Source: Natronocalculus amylovorans (GTDB taxonomy: Archaea > Halobacteriota > Halobacteria > Halobacteriales > Haloferacaceae). Taken from it: a stretch of 64,000 nt of DNA. The notes under the pieces were generated by a model. The model was not told the DNA's origin. It did no database searches and saw only the letters and a program-made list of their open reading frames with translations. Positions within the stretch are counted from its first letter, which is position 1. Each line of letters starts with the position of its first letter. A program made the translations under genes and the position numbers. The stretch is from the NCBI RefSeq assembly GCF_023638035.1, contig NZ_JAKRVX010000004.1, positions 208,228-272,227 on the forward strand. Direction: 5' to 3'. Shown piece by piece: positions 35,958 to 44,909 of this stretch.

Positions 35958-36274
35958 AACTCGACTGTCCGATCGTCGGGATCCGTTGCAAAGAACTGAT
36001 AGATATTGTATGTCTCATTGAGATGTGGCGTTTCGATCGCCGCGTCACCGACGATTGAGTGCATCTCATCAACCGCTGCTTTTGAGTCGTACACAAACGT
36101 CAAGATACTACACGAATCAGTTTGCTCACGATCGCAGAAGCCGAATAAGAGATTTTCGTACTGTAAAATGGTGCAATCCGGCTGTTCGAGCCAAACCGTT
36201 GCACCGATCGTCTCTGTATAAAATCGAACGACTGAATCGTAATTTTCGGTTGCATAAAACACAATCCCGGACAT
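35912..36274 (-). CDS. VOC superfamily (glyoxalase/dioxygenase-like) protein
   Basis: 120 residues. Beta-alpha-beta-beta-beta pattern with IVFYATENYDSVVRFYTETIG at the start (split over about 4-24), LLFGFCDRE, and the C-terminal YQFFATDPDDRTVEFQVF holding the Glu metal-ligand position. A single VOC module. Substrate unknown. The last 46 bases lie antisense to the end of the YdbT-like gene. Confidence 0.82.
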   Translation of the reverse strand: MSGIVFYATENYDSVVRFYTETIGATVWLEQPDCTILQYENLLFGFCDREQTDSCSILTFVYDSKAAVDEMHSIVGDAAIETPHLNETYNIYQFFATDPDDRTVEFQVFVSDSVDSSVSD

Positions 36275-36317
36275 ACAACACCCACACCGCCGGATTTAAA
36301 AACTGTTCCGAGAGCAA

Positions 36318-36968
36318 CTATTCCGATCGTGCCGCTTCGACCGCATCCGAGAACTGCTGTGCGGTCTCGGTAATCGCTTCGAAATCGCCACGATCGATCG
36401 CATCATAGTCAATCAATGAGCCGCCAACACCAACTGTTGATGCACCAGCGTTGATGAACTCGCCTACATTCGCTAAACTAACCCCACCGGTTGTCATGAG
36501 TGGCACCTGTCCGAGCGGCCCTTTAATTGAGCTAATATGGCCTGGACCAAGCGTTGACGCAGGGAACACTTTCACAACATCCGCACCGGCCTCGTATGCG
36601 GTGATCACTTCAGTCGGTGTCATCGCACCAGGCGCGACAACGGTTCCATATCGATTACACAGATCGACAACATCCTCGTGGAAGCTTGGACTCACTACGA
36701 ACTCCGCCCCAGCAAGCGTCACTGCACGGGCCGTCTCCGCATCAAGTACCGTCCCAACACCAAAGATTGTCTCATTACTGTCGAACGAGCCAGTCACGTC
36801 TTTGAGCATATCAGTAACGCCGGGCGTATCTGCTGTCAGCTCGATCGCGGTCACACCACCGTTTTTGAGGGCCTCTGCAACCTCGATAATTGTATCTGCA
36901 TCTGCCCCACGAAGCACCGCAACGACCCCACTCTCCTCAATCCGCTGTAGATCCGCTGATTTACTCAT
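36318..36968 (-). CDS. KDPG/KHG aldolase family protein
   Basis: 216 residues. Class I aldolase: VVAVLRGADADT at the start, GVTAIELTADTPG with catalytic Glu near 43, VVAPGAMTPTEV and ADVVKVFPASTLGP with the Schiff-base Lys near 133, then LMTTGGVSL. Known: 2-keto-3-deoxy-6-phosphogluconate aldolase of this type serves the semi-phosphorylative Entner-Doudoroff pathway of haloarchaea. The 6-phosphogalactonate version is a close alternative. No dehydratase or kinase gene lies next to it. Confidence 0.9.
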   Translation of the reverse strand: MSKSADLQRIEESGVVAVLRGADADTIIEVAEALKNGGVTAIELTADTPGVTDMLKDVTGSFDSNETIFGVGTVLDAETARAVTLAGAEFVVSPSFHEDVVDLCNRYGTVVAPGAMTPTEVITAYEAGADVVKVFPASTLGPGHISSIKGPLGQVPLMTTGGVSLANVGEFINAGASTVGVGGSLIDYDAIDRGDFEAITETAQQFSDAVEAARSE

Positions 36969-37029
36969 TCACGTGTAGTTATTTCGTCGACCCTCTTAAG
37001 CGTCGGCGGTCGACCGCTGTGAACGACGC

Positions 37030-37791
37030 CTAATCTGTCTGTGGAATCGCGTACGCACCGATCGCAAAAATAACACCCGCGAGCCCAGCTAAGATCGCGA
37101 TTGACGGAAACAGCGTATCACCTGCCGCGGGGAATGTCACTGCACGAACGCCCCGTGAAAAGTAGGTCAACGGTGAGAGTTCGATCGCGGGGATAAACCA
37201 CGTTGGAAGCAGTTCAAGCGGAATGAACGTATCCGAAAGGAACAACAGCGGTAGTGCGATCGTGTTGCTTGCTGCGACGGCTCCATCTTGGGAATCAGAG
37301 AGCCGGCCAAGAATTGCACCCACCCCACAGAATAGGATGACACCTAAGACAATCAGTGGGATGAGCCACAGCAGCTCGATCGTGACTGGGAGCGTTGCAG
37401 CCGTAATTGCAACGACAAGTCCCAAGATGAGGAGGCTTGCTAATCCAATGATTGCGATGTTAACCAGTGTTTGTGCCAAGAGCCACTCCGCACGCGTAAG
37501 TGGCGTTGTGGCAAGCTTTTCAAATCGATTTCCATCTCTGTATCGGGCAACTTCACTGCCGACACGCGAGAGCGGTGTGAACAGAACTACCGTTGCAAGA
37601 TAGCCCGGAATATAGTATGCGGCGGGCTCAGCAAACAGCCCACCTTCGGTTGGCTGCGTCCGCACAAGGGCACCGAAGATAACAACCAAAATCACTGGGA
37701 AAAAGAAGGTGAAAAAGACAGCCGTCCGGCGTCGAAGGAATGAGTGCCAGCCGGCAGTCGCCTCTGCCCTGATACGTCGAATGCGGCTCAT
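37030..37791 (-). CDS. ABC-2 type exporter permease
   Basis: 253 residues. N-terminal cytosolic stretch RRIRAEATAGWHSFLRRR then six hydrophobic segments, with the ABC-2 signature-like region LLFLSDTFIPLELLPTWFIP near 175-195. The start overlaps the stop of the ATPase gene by four bases. Together they make a small exporter; known relatives in haloarchaea lie near cytochrome oxidase genes, but a role in oxidase assembly is only a possibility. Confidence 0.9.
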   Translation of the reverse strand: MSRIRRIRAEATAGWHSFLRRRTAVFFTFFFPVILVVIFGALVRTQPTEGGLFAEPAAYYIPGYLATVVLFTPLSRVGSEVARYRDGNRFEKLATTPLTRAEWLLAQTLVNIAIIGLASLLILGLVVAITAATLPVTIELLWLIPLIVLGVILFCGVGAILGRLSDSQDGAVAASNTIALPLLFLSDTFIPLELLPTWFIPAIELSPLTYFSRGVRAVTFPAAGDTLFPSIAILAGLAGVIFAIGAYAIPQTD

Positions 37792-38756
37792 TGTGTCACC
37801 TCTGTCTCTTCAGCCGCTTGCTCTTTCACAACGCTCGCACCGGGTGTGAACGTCCCCTCGAACGTTTCACCCGTGAGTTGTAGATACACATCTTCGAGCG
37901 TTGGCTCAGTCCATGTCAGCGAATCATACTGTATGTCTGCCGTATCGATCGTTTTGATAACTGCTGAGATGTCGATCGGTGAGACGTTATGAATGACAAC
38001 TTCGGAGACGCCGCTTTCGACCGTATACCCGCTCTCTGTCAGTACTGAGACTGCGCTTTCGAGTGCTTTCTCTGCAACTTCGATCACGAGCCGGCTTGTA
38101 CCACCATGTTCCTGAATGAGTGTGTCCGGCTCTCCAACGGCAACGAGTGAGCCATTTTGTAACAACCCAACCCGATCGGCCAACTGTTCTACCTCATCCA
38201 TCGAATGGCTTGTTAAAAAGATCGTGGTACCATTGGCGGCAAGCTCCTCAAGCAACCCCCATAATGCACGTCGGCCTACTGGATCGATCCCAGTTGTAGG
38301 CTCATCGAGAAATAACAGATCCGGTTTATTTACAAGCGCAATTCCCACACAGGCTCGCCGTTTCTGTCCGCCAGACAGCTTTTCGTACCATGTATCTGCA
38401 GACTCAGCTAACCCAACGGAATCGAGAATGCTCTCTGTCTCTTCCGGTGCATCGTACAACCCACCGTAGTATGCAATCAACTCACGCGCGGTGAGCCGCT
38501 CGGGCGGCGTAAAGGACTGTGGCAACAACCCAATTCGATCGCTTTGTACTGACTTGGGGGATTCACCAAACACAGTCACCGTTCCTTCGGCATCAGTTGT
38601 CCCAGTAAGTGCACGAATGAGTGTTGTTTTCCCTGCCCCGTTCGGCCCAATAAGCCCGAATATCTCGCCCGTTGAAACCGATAGCGACACACCATCAACC
38701 GCGACTGTGTCACCGTACGATCGACGAATATCGTCGGCAACAAGGACCTCGCTCAT
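37788..38756 (-). CDS. ABC transporter ATP-binding protein
   Basis: 322 residues from the ATG at 38756 (MSEVLVADDIRRSYGD); the frame stays open upstream to 39152 but that part lies antisense to the molybdopterin gene and is not family-like. Walker A GLIGPNGAGKTTLIRAL, signature KLSGGQKRRACVG, Walker B LLFLDEPTTGIDPVG and FLTSHSMDEVEQLAD. A C-terminal domain of about 80 residues (DUF4162-like) is present. Partner of the overlapping permease gene. Confidence 0.93.
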   Translation of the reverse strand: MSEVLVADDIRRSYGDTVAVDGVSLSVSTGEIFGLIGPNGAGKTTLIRALTGTTDAEGTVTVFGESPKSVQSDRIGLLPQSFTPPERLTARELIAYYGGLYDAPEETESILDSVGLAESADTWYEKLSGGQKRRACVGIALVNKPDLLFLDEPTTGIDPVGRRALWGLLEELAANGTTIFLTSHSMDEVEQLADRVGLLQNGSLVAVGEPDTLIQEHGGTSRLVIEVAEKALESAVSVLTESGYTVESGVSEVVIHNVSPIDISAVIKTIDTADIQYDSLTWTEPTLEDVYLQLTGETFEGTFTPGASVVKEQAAEETEVTQ

Positions 38757-38838
38757 AGCTACTTCTCTGAACGGTCCAGACCTAAGAATTCTGTTTCCAC
38801 TGGCAAACCAATTTAGCGACGGCACTCCACTGGACTGT

Positions 38839-40302
38839 ATGGACCGATCGAAACTGGTGACTGCTGGCTTTGCGTCACTGCTTGGTGTCTGTTGTGGCGT
38901 CCTTCTCACCGGAGTTGACGGTCTCATTGAGCCACTGTTTCGGGTTGCAGTGCTGTACGCACCCGCAATCGTTGTCAATACTGTGCTTGGAATGTTAGAT
39001 AGCGGTGCTCGAACGCTGCTGTCTGTCGCCTCTGCGGTTGGGTTCACGGCCATCCTCTTTTTGTTGGTCGCGATCTCGCTGTGGGCCGGTGGTCGTGAGC
39101 GCCGCGATCCATGGGGTGCGGCGATCGTCATTACACTTAGTGTTTCGTTCATCTACACTGTCTTACTTACTGGTCGGGCACTCCCTGCGGTGGGCGTTGC
39201 TGGAGGTGTGTTTGCAGGCGTTCTTATTGATCCGGGACACGCGATTCGGCGCGGGGCACCCGAAAAAGACCGCCGGCGAAGATTCCTTCGAACGGTTGCT
39301 GGCACTGCAGCCGCAGTCCTTCCAATCGGCGCGTTTGGAAGGTACCGTAACCGCGACCCACCGCCGATCGACGCCGTTGATCTTCCTGGAACCGCACAAA
39401 GTGACGTTTCGGAACTGCTTGAGCAAGCACACGCGCGATCGTTCTCGCTTCCCGGCTCTCCGGATCTGATCAGCGACATTGGGGAGTTCTACACGGTGGA
39501 TATCAATCGGCGACCGCCTGTTGTCGATCGTGATCAGTGGACGCTTTCGATTACTGGTGCTGTTGAGCAGTCCCTCACCGTCACATTCGATGAGTTAGTA
39601 ACCGAACCGTTGCTGACTGCACCCGCAACGCTCCGCTGTATTGGCGATACACTCAACGGCCCACTGATGGATACTGCTGTCTGGACCGGTGTGGAGCTCG
39701 CTTCGCTGCTCGATCGAGCAGGTGTGGTTGGTGAGCATGCGGTTGTTCGCGGTGCCGATGGCTATTTTGAGCGGCTCCCCCAAGAGACGCTTGAAACCGC
39801 GATCGTGGCCGTTGCAATGAACGGTGAGACGCTACCGAGAGCACACGGCTACCCTGCGCGGCTTGTCATTCCCGGGAGCTGGGGAAAAATCAATACGAAA
39901 TGGGTGACCGAAATTGAGATCCTAGCCGAACCCGGTGACGGATACTGGACGAACCGCGGCTGGAACGGAACCGCCCCGATGCAGATCGTTGCGAAACTGT
40001 GGTCGATCGATTCAGACGGAGACACAATCCGGATTGGCGGCCACGCATATGGTGGAGACACCGGTATTTCACGGGTCGAAGTCTCAACAGATGGCGGACA
40101 CAGATGGGATGATGCGAATCTCTCAGCGCCAGTTACAGACGACGACGCTGTTTCGCGCCAGTGGGAGTATTCGTTTACACGTACTGACGATACACACGAG
40201 GTTGTGGTTCGGGCGTACGACCGGTCAGGAAACCGCCAAGAGCAACCCACAGCCGATGCATTCCCTGATGGACCCACCGGATGGGTCACGGTCGAACTCT
40301 GA
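38839..40302 (+). CDS. Membrane-anchored molybdopterin-dependent oxidoreductase (sulfite oxidase family)
   Basis: 487 residues from the ATG at 38839. The first 110 residues hold about four membrane helices, then an Arg-rich/twin-Arg-like stretch and another helix (about 135-160). From about 225 comes the Mo-cofactor domain with the Mo-ligand Cys in ATLRCIGDTLNG, VVRGADGYFERLP, PARLVIPGSWGKINTKWV, and a C-terminal dimerisation domain of immunoglobulin type (GDTGISRVEVSTDGGHRW). Substrate not predictable. The long helical N-terminus is a haloarchaeal feature. Divergent from the ABC ATPase gene. Confidence 0.88.
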   Translation: MDRSKLVTAGFASLLGVCCGVLLTGVDGLIEPLFRVAVLYAPAIVVNTVLGMLDSGARTLLSVASAVGFTAILFLLVAISLWAGGRERRDPWGAAIVITLSVSFIYTVLLTGRALPAVGVAGGVFAGVLIDPGHAIRRGAPEKDRRRRFLRTVAGTAAAVLPIGAFGRYRNRDPPPIDAVDLPGTAQSDVSELLEQAHARSFSLPGSPDLISDIGEFYTVDINRRPPVVDRDQWTLSITGAVEQSLTVTFDELVTEPLLTAPATLRCIGDTLNGPLMDTAVWTGVELASLLDRAGVVGEHAVVRGADGYFERLPQETLETAIVAVAMNGETLPRAHGYPARLVIPGSWGKINTKWVTEIEILAEPGDGYWTNRGWNGTAPMQIVAKLWSIDSDGDTIRIGGHAYGGDTGISRVEVSTDGGHRWDDANLSAPVTDDDAVSRQWEYSFTRTDDTHEVVVRAYDRSGNRQEQPTADAFPDGPTGWVTVEL

Positions 40303-40365
40303 GGATGCTGCGGTCTGGTTTGTGGAGACCCACACAGTGAAGGGATAAACTGGCGTATATGAAAC

Positions 40366-41382
40366 ATGGACTCTCGACAACTCGGTGCGACAGGTACACG
40401 CGTCTCTGAACTCTGTTTCGGGACCTGGCGATTCGGCCGCCGGACCGGTGGCGTTCTTGAAACCTCACAAGAGGATGCCCACGAGCTACTCTCTGCGTTT
40501 GCCGATCGTGGTGGGAACTTTATCGACACCGCCAACGTGTATGGTGACCCAAACGGGACAAGTGAGCGTTGGATTGGGAACTGGCTTGAAACACGTGACA
40601 GATCCGACTACGTGATCGCGTCAAAGGTCTACTTTGGCTTTGACCCGGACAATCCAAACGGCTCTGGGCTTTCGCGAACACATATCAGAAACCAGATTGA
40701 CGGGACGCTCGATCGGCTTGACACGGATTATCTCGATCTCTACTACATCCACCGCTGGGACGAGAACACGCCGATCGAAGAGACACTACAAGCGCTCAAT
40801 GGGCTTGTTGAAGACGGTCGGGTGAACTATCTTGGAGCCTCAACGATGGCTGCATGGCAACTCACCAAAGCGCTGTGGAAAAGCGACGTGAACGACTACG
40901 CACGGTTCGACGTTACACAACCGCTATTCCACGCCGCCTACTATGAGGACGTTGCTGAATATCTTGATGTGTGTGCGGATCAAGAGATTGCAGTCTGTCC
41001 ATATTCGCCGCTTGCTGGTGGCTTTTTGACTGGCAAATATGAGCGGGATGATCCCGATGACCCGAAATCGGTCCGCGCCCCGGATGGCTCACGCGGTAGT
41101 TTTGATGAACGATTCGAACGGTTCTATCTCTCTGCTCGTGGCTGGTCCGTGCTCGAAACAATCCAGACGATCGCAGACGACGTTGGTGCAACACCACCAC
41201 AGGTTGCACTTCGATGGCTGATGGACCAATCCGAATTTACGTGTATTCCGATCGTCGGTGCACGAACGATCGACCAACTGGACGAAAACGTTGTTGCAGC
41301 CGAGATTTCATTAACAGCAGACCAACACGATCGGATCACCGACGCGCGTTACGATGAAGACGGGAACATCATCAAAACATAG
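40366..41382 (+). CDS. Aldo/keto reductase
   Basis: 338 residues. AKR barrel: MDSRQLGATGTRVSELCFGT, FIDTANVYGDPNG with the catalytic Asp and Tyr (about 60-72), the Lys in VIASKVYFGFD and the His in YYIHRWDENTP. The NADP-binding end reads CIPIVGARTIDQLDENV. Resembles Kv-beta-like/YghZ-type AKRs that reduce aldehydes. It converges with the Gfo/Idh/MocA gene, six bases away. Confidence 0.92.
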   Translation: MDSRQLGATGTRVSELCFGTWRFGRRTGGVLETSQEDAHELLSAFADRGGNFIDTANVYGDPNGTSERWIGNWLETRDRSDYVIASKVYFGFDPDNPNGSGLSRTHIRNQIDGTLDRLDTDYLDLYYIHRWDENTPIEETLQALNGLVEDGRVNYLGASTMAAWQLTKALWKSDVNDYARFDVTQPLFHAAYYEDVAEYLDVCADQEIAVCPYSPLAGGFLTGKYERDDPDDPKSVRAPDGSRGSFDERFERFYLSARGWSVLETIQTIADDVGATPPQVALRWLMDQSEFTCIPIVGARTIDQLDENVVAAEISLTADQHDRITDARYDEDGNIIKT

Positions 41383-41388
41383 CTCACA

Positions 41389-42372
41389 CTACCCGAAGTA
41401 GACGGTCTCTCCCTGTTCTGCTGCTTCGTATGCACCAAGCGTTAGCTTTGCTACGTTGAGTCCGTCTTCAGCTGGAATTTTAAGCGCTGCGTCGCCGTTG
41501 ATAGCGTCGATCGTATTCTGCAGTTTCCGCTTGGTAAGGGTGTCAAACTCCGGCTCTTCAATATAGTGTGTTGTCGTCTCTCCGTTACTCGTGTGCTCGA
41601 TCGTCTCTCCATCAAAGTGAATCACGCCATCTCGGCCGAAGATTCGGATCGACTCACCGGGGGCAGGTGTCGATTGGCCGGCACCACTGACGCTGATGCT
41701 CGCAGTGATTGGTGTCTCGTCTCGTTCGAGCGACACTGCGAGCGCGCTGTTCACATCAACAGCAAGTCCGTACGCATCGACTACTGCTGCAACTGCGTTC
41801 GGTGTGCTTCGAGTGGTCCAAAGCACTGCATCAAGCAGGTGTGATCCAGAATCAGAGAGCTGTCCACCACCCGAAAGCGCGGGGTTCCCACGCCACGAGG
41901 CAGCTGCGAACTCGAACCATTTTTGCTCGAGATGACAGCTGATTGTATGTGGCTCACCGATCGACCCCTCATCAATGAGTTCTCGAATCGTCTCATACCG
42001 TGGGTCGAAATGACGCTGATAGCCGACTGACAGGACAAGGTCTGACTCCGCTGCGAGCGCGATTAACTCTTCACCATGAGAGACGTCTGTGACAAACGGT
42101 TTTTCAACATGTACGTGCACGCCTTCGTTTAGACAATCTTTGATTCCCTGATAATGCAGCGTATGTGGAGTGACAATGTTTGCAAGATCCGCATCTGTCT
42201 GTTGCAGCAGTTCCTCGTGCGTTTCAAACGTCGGACAGCCAAACTGGTCGGCAAATAGTTCACGGGCATCTGGCGATGGGTCCGCTCCACCAACAAGTGT
42301 GACCCCCATCTCATCGAGAACTGCTGCTTCGCCACGGCCAAGATCGCCGAGCCCAATTGCAATAACGTCCAT
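41389..42372 (-). CDS. Gfo/Idh/MocA family NAD(P)-dependent oxidoreductase
   Basis: 327 residues. Rossmann start MDVIAIGLGDLGRGEAAVL, then HVHVEKPFVTDVSHGEEL with the family EKP motif (about 90-107), VGYQRHFDPRYETIRELID and SGGGQLSDSGSHLLDAVLW with the catalytic His. Acts on sugars or polyols; substrate unknown. It follows the SelW-like gene on the same strand, three bases away, so it is probably in the same transcript. Confidence 0.9.
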   Translation of the reverse strand: MDVIAIGLGDLGRGEAAVLDEMGVTLVGGADPSPDARELFADQFGCPTFETHEELLQQTDADLANIVTPHTLHYQGIKDCLNEGVHVHVEKPFVTDVSHGEELIALAAESDLVLSVGYQRHFDPRYETIRELIDEGSIGEPHTISCHLEQKWFEFAAASWRGNPALSGGGQLSDSGSHLLDAVLWTTRSTPNAVAAVVDAYGLAVDVNSALAVSLERDETPITASISVSGAGQSTPAPGESIRIFGRDGVIHFDGETIEHTSNGETTTHYIEEPEFDTLTKRKLQNTIDAINGDAALKIPAEDGLNVAKLTLGAYEAAEQGETVYFG

Positions 42373-42375
42373 AAA

Positions 42376-42612
42376 TTAGCTCTGAAGATATGGTTTCACA
42401 CGACGAACGATCGCATCCACATCGTAGTCGTCCGCTGTCTTATCAAATATAACCTCACCATCTGCCCGGACAACAAAAATGCCATCATCGCCTGTCACAA
42501 GCGAGACTCGATCGAGCGATTCTCCAAACTGCCGCAACAAGGCTTCCTGAACGTCTTGGGCCCGATTTAACATGCCGCACGGTACACAGTATTCAATTTC
42601 TACAGCGGTCAT
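42376..42612 (-). CDS. SelT/SelW/SelH-type thioredoxin-like protein
   Basis: 78 residues, MTAVEIEYCVPCGMLNRAQDV. The redox motif CVPC (residues 9-12) sits right after the first strand, as in the Rdx (SelW) family; selenocysteine is replaced by Cys. The C-terminus IFDKTADDYDVDAIVRRVKPY matches the family. Likely a cytosolic thiol-redox protein. It lies between a Cys-containing membrane protein and the Gfo/Idh/MocA gene. Confidence 0.88.
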   Translation of the reverse strand: MTAVEIEYCVPCGMLNRAQDVQEALLRQFGESLDRVSLVTGDDGIFVVRADGEVIFDKTADDYDVDAIVRRVKPYLQS

Positions 42613-42677
42613 CTACTACTCTCTCACAGTTCGATAGGGAAAAAACGTCAGTAACGAGCAACGATTGTTGTGTCTCG

Positions 42678-43361
42678 CTATTGATCGCGCCCGCTGAGCA
42701 GTGAGGTGAACGTTGGACGCCAATAGAGCAACCCAACGGTGAGCAAGAAGACGCCTGTTGAGAGTTCGTACGAGAGTTCCAGTGCTGAAGCAGCAAGTAC
42801 GGAGCCACCACCAAACAGTGACGACGCAACGATCGCAATGATCGGCCACGAGCAGGAAACACATGTAAACAGGCCAATGACTGCCGCCTTTGCGGACGCT
42901 GCTGTATCAATAACTGCGGCATACACAAGGTATGCCAGTGCAATGTACCCAATTACATACGCAGGCATGAGTGTAATATTGATGTAGTAGCCGCTGTAGA
43001 GCGCCGCTGGACCCCACCCTGGTGGGAGCATCCCGATTCGTGCACCGGTTGCGGCATCACCGACACCGAAGCTAATGAGCCCGCCAGCAATTGCAAGCAG
43101 TCCAAAATAGCTCGCTGCAATTGCGATCGCTCGTTTTCTGACCGACGCATCAACTGGTCCAACGTCAATGTTGGTCAAAACCCAGACACCGACGTTGACC
43201 CAAATCAGCCCAAATAGTGTGAACTGGTACGATCGCACTACATTATCGGTCAACGTCACATATGCGAACACTGCAAGTAGCTGTGTGTTGATAAACAGGC
43301 CCCAGTAGAGCCATTTTGACTCCGGTATTGGGATCGAAATTGCGTTGCTATTGTTGCTCAT
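42678..43361 (-). CDS. Polytopic membrane protein with TCVSC motif, cytochrome oxidase neighbourhood
   Basis: 227 residues with about seven membrane segments. A helix near 160-175 contains FTCVSCSWPIIAIVAS, a Cys-x-x-Cys pair inside or at the edge of the membrane. It starts 15 bases after the haem synthase gene and is therefore likely cotranscribed with it. I know similar proteins only as haloarchaeal conserved hypotheticals next to ctaB (possibly DUF7546). A role in copper or haem handling for the oxidase is inference. Confidence 0.75.
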   Translation of the reverse strand: MSNNSNAISIPIPESKWLYWGLFINTQLLAVFAYVTLTDNVVRSYQFTLFGLIWVNVGVWVLTNIDVGPVDASVRKRAIAIAASYFGLLAIAGGLISFGVGDAATGARIGMLPPGWGPAALYSGYYINITLMPAYVIGYIALAYLVYAAVIDTAASAKAAVIGLFTCVSCSWPIIAIVASSLFGGGSVLAASALELSYELSTGVFLLTVGLLYWRPTFTSLLSGRDQ

Positions 43362-43376
43362 TAGTTCGATAGCTAC

Positions 43377-44780
43377 CTAGAATGCCAATCCTTCGAAAAC
43401 GATTGCAAGGAGTACCACGCCAAGATATGCATTCGAGGCATGGAACGCACGGAACGCAGCAGACTCCGTCTGCTCGTAGTGGAGTCGAACAACCATCCAT
43501 AGGAATATCCCGCCAAAGACAACCCCTGAAACAACGTATATCCAACCAAGTGTGCTCGAGGCAGCAAGGACCGCGGCTGCAATGAGTGTTGCACCCAGGT
43601 ACCAAATAATGTGGCGTCGCGTAGTTGTTTCACCCCGCACGACTGGCATCATCGGGAAGCCACCACGCTCGTAATCGTCTTTGTATGCAAGCGCGAGGTT
43701 ATAGAAGTGCGCCGGTGTCCACAAGAAGATGAGTGTTGCCAAGAGTATCCCCCCGAGACCGATCTCGCCGGTGACTGCTGCCCAGCCGATCAATGCCGGA
43801 AGCGCACCTGCTGCACCACCGATCACTGTGTTCTGGACGGTGTTTGGTTTGAGTATTAGTGTATACACGATACTGTAGAAGATGATCGCGGTCAGCCCGA
43901 GAATCGCAGCTAACCAGTTAATCGTCGCAAAGAGTCCAACTGAAATAACGGTCAAAAACAGTCCAAAGGCGACTGCGTTTCGAACCGGGACAAGATCGGT
44001 TGCGAGCGGCCGATCGTTTGTTCGCGCCATTCGTCGATCGATATCCCGCTCAAGGACGTGGTTGAACGTTCCTGATGCACCGATCGACAACGATCCTGCA
44101 ATCAGCGTTGCAGCAACAGTGTATGTCGTGAGCCCGGGGCCACCTGCAAGCGCCATTGCGGCTGCGGCAACGAGACAGAGTAACCACATGAGACGTGGCT
44201 TCATCAACCGGAAATACGCATTGATAGTGGCTTTCGCTCGTGGAATTGGATCCGTTGGGATGTGTGGTGTGTGTTCTTCCGGTGATGGAAGCGCTTCACT
44301 CGGCTCTAACGTTTCATTTTCTGGTCTGTCGTTTGGATCGCCTGTTTCTGCTTCGAGCCACCATGCAAGTCCTGCAAGCAGTGTTCCAAAGATGGTAATA
44401 CCAACAATCAGGTGGACCCCAGAGAGATATGCTGGAACCGAGCCGGTTGCGACTGCAGCTCCAACGCCGGCTTGAATCGGATACAATACGGTTGCGATCG
44501 TAATAACTGCCTTCACTCGCCGGCTCGTCTCGCTACGCCATGCAAACACTGCTGTTGCAACGACCGCGATTCCAACCAGGAAGGCGACTATGCGATGCCC
44601 GAATGCAATCCATCCATCTGTTGTTGCTGGCAGCTCCCATCCCGAGCCGCAGGCTGGCCATGCCGTACAACTAGCCGCTGCGTCAGTTAATGAGGTTGCG
44701 GCCCCTACGACAAGCAGTAGATAGACGCCCATTGCGGTTGCCGCAAGCACTCCAGGAAATCGATCGGGCGTTCGCGTCAC
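43377..44780 (-). CDS. ctaB: Fused haem A synthase-like / protohaem IX farnesyltransferase
   Basis: 467 residues from the GTG at 44780, selected because a TATA (CATAAATAG) lies about 30 bases upstream; a TTG at 44798 is the alternative. Residues 1-140 are a CtaA/COX15-type four-helix half with ASCTAWPACGSGWELP (paired Cys) and FGHRIVAFLVGIAV (haem His). Residues about 180-467 are UbiA-type prenyltransferase: LVAAAAMALAGGPG, NHVLERDIDRRMARTNDRP (Asp-rich site) and YKDDYERGGFPMMPV. Makes haem O and probably haem A for the oxidase encoded divergently. Confidence 0.92.
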   Translation of the reverse strand: MTRTPDRFPGVLAATAMGVYLLLVVGAATSLTDAAASCTAWPACGSGWELPATTDGWIAFGHRIVAFLVGIAVVATAVFAWRSETSRRVKAVITIATVLYPIQAGVGAAVATGSVPAYLSGVHLIVGITIFGTLLAGLAWWLEAETGDPNDRPENETLEPSEALPSPEEHTPHIPTDPIPRAKATINAYFRLMKPRLMWLLCLVAAAAMALAGGPGLTTYTVAATLIAGSLSIGASGTFNHVLERDIDRRMARTNDRPLATDLVPVRNAVAFGLFLTVISVGLFATINWLAAILGLTAIIFYSIVYTLILKPNTVQNTVIGGAAGALPALIGWAAVTGEIGLGGILLATLIFLWTPAHFYNLALAYKDDYERGGFPMMPVVRGETTTRRHIIWYLGATLIAAAVLAASSTLGWIYVVSGVVFGGIFLWMVVRLHYEQTESAAFRAFHASNAYLGVVLLAIVFEGLAF

Positions 44781-44803
44781 TACTAGAGTGGTTGGCAATC
44801 GGG

Positions 44804-44812
44804 CTATTTATG
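44804..44812 (-). promoter_or_regulatory. TATA element of the haem synthase gene
   Basis: Reverse-strand CATAAATAG at 44804-44812, about 28 bases upstream of the GTG at 44780. It supports a leaderless transcript and the GTG start. Confidence 0.55.
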
Positions 44813-44875
44813 CCCCCCGTTTTGCTGCTGTCTCGACCATCATGTGTATCGGTTCGATCGTCTGGAGTCAGTAGG

Positions 44876-44881
44876 TATTTA
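44876..44881 (+). promoter_or_regulatory. TATA element of coxB
   Basis: TATTTA at 44876-44881, about 30 bases before the coxB ATG at 44910. With the opposite-strand TATA at 44804 it forms a compact divergent promoter region for haem synthesis and oxidase subunit II. Confidence 0.5.
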
Positions 44882-44909
44882 CGGGGGCCTTTCTAAGACA
44901 GGAACAAGC

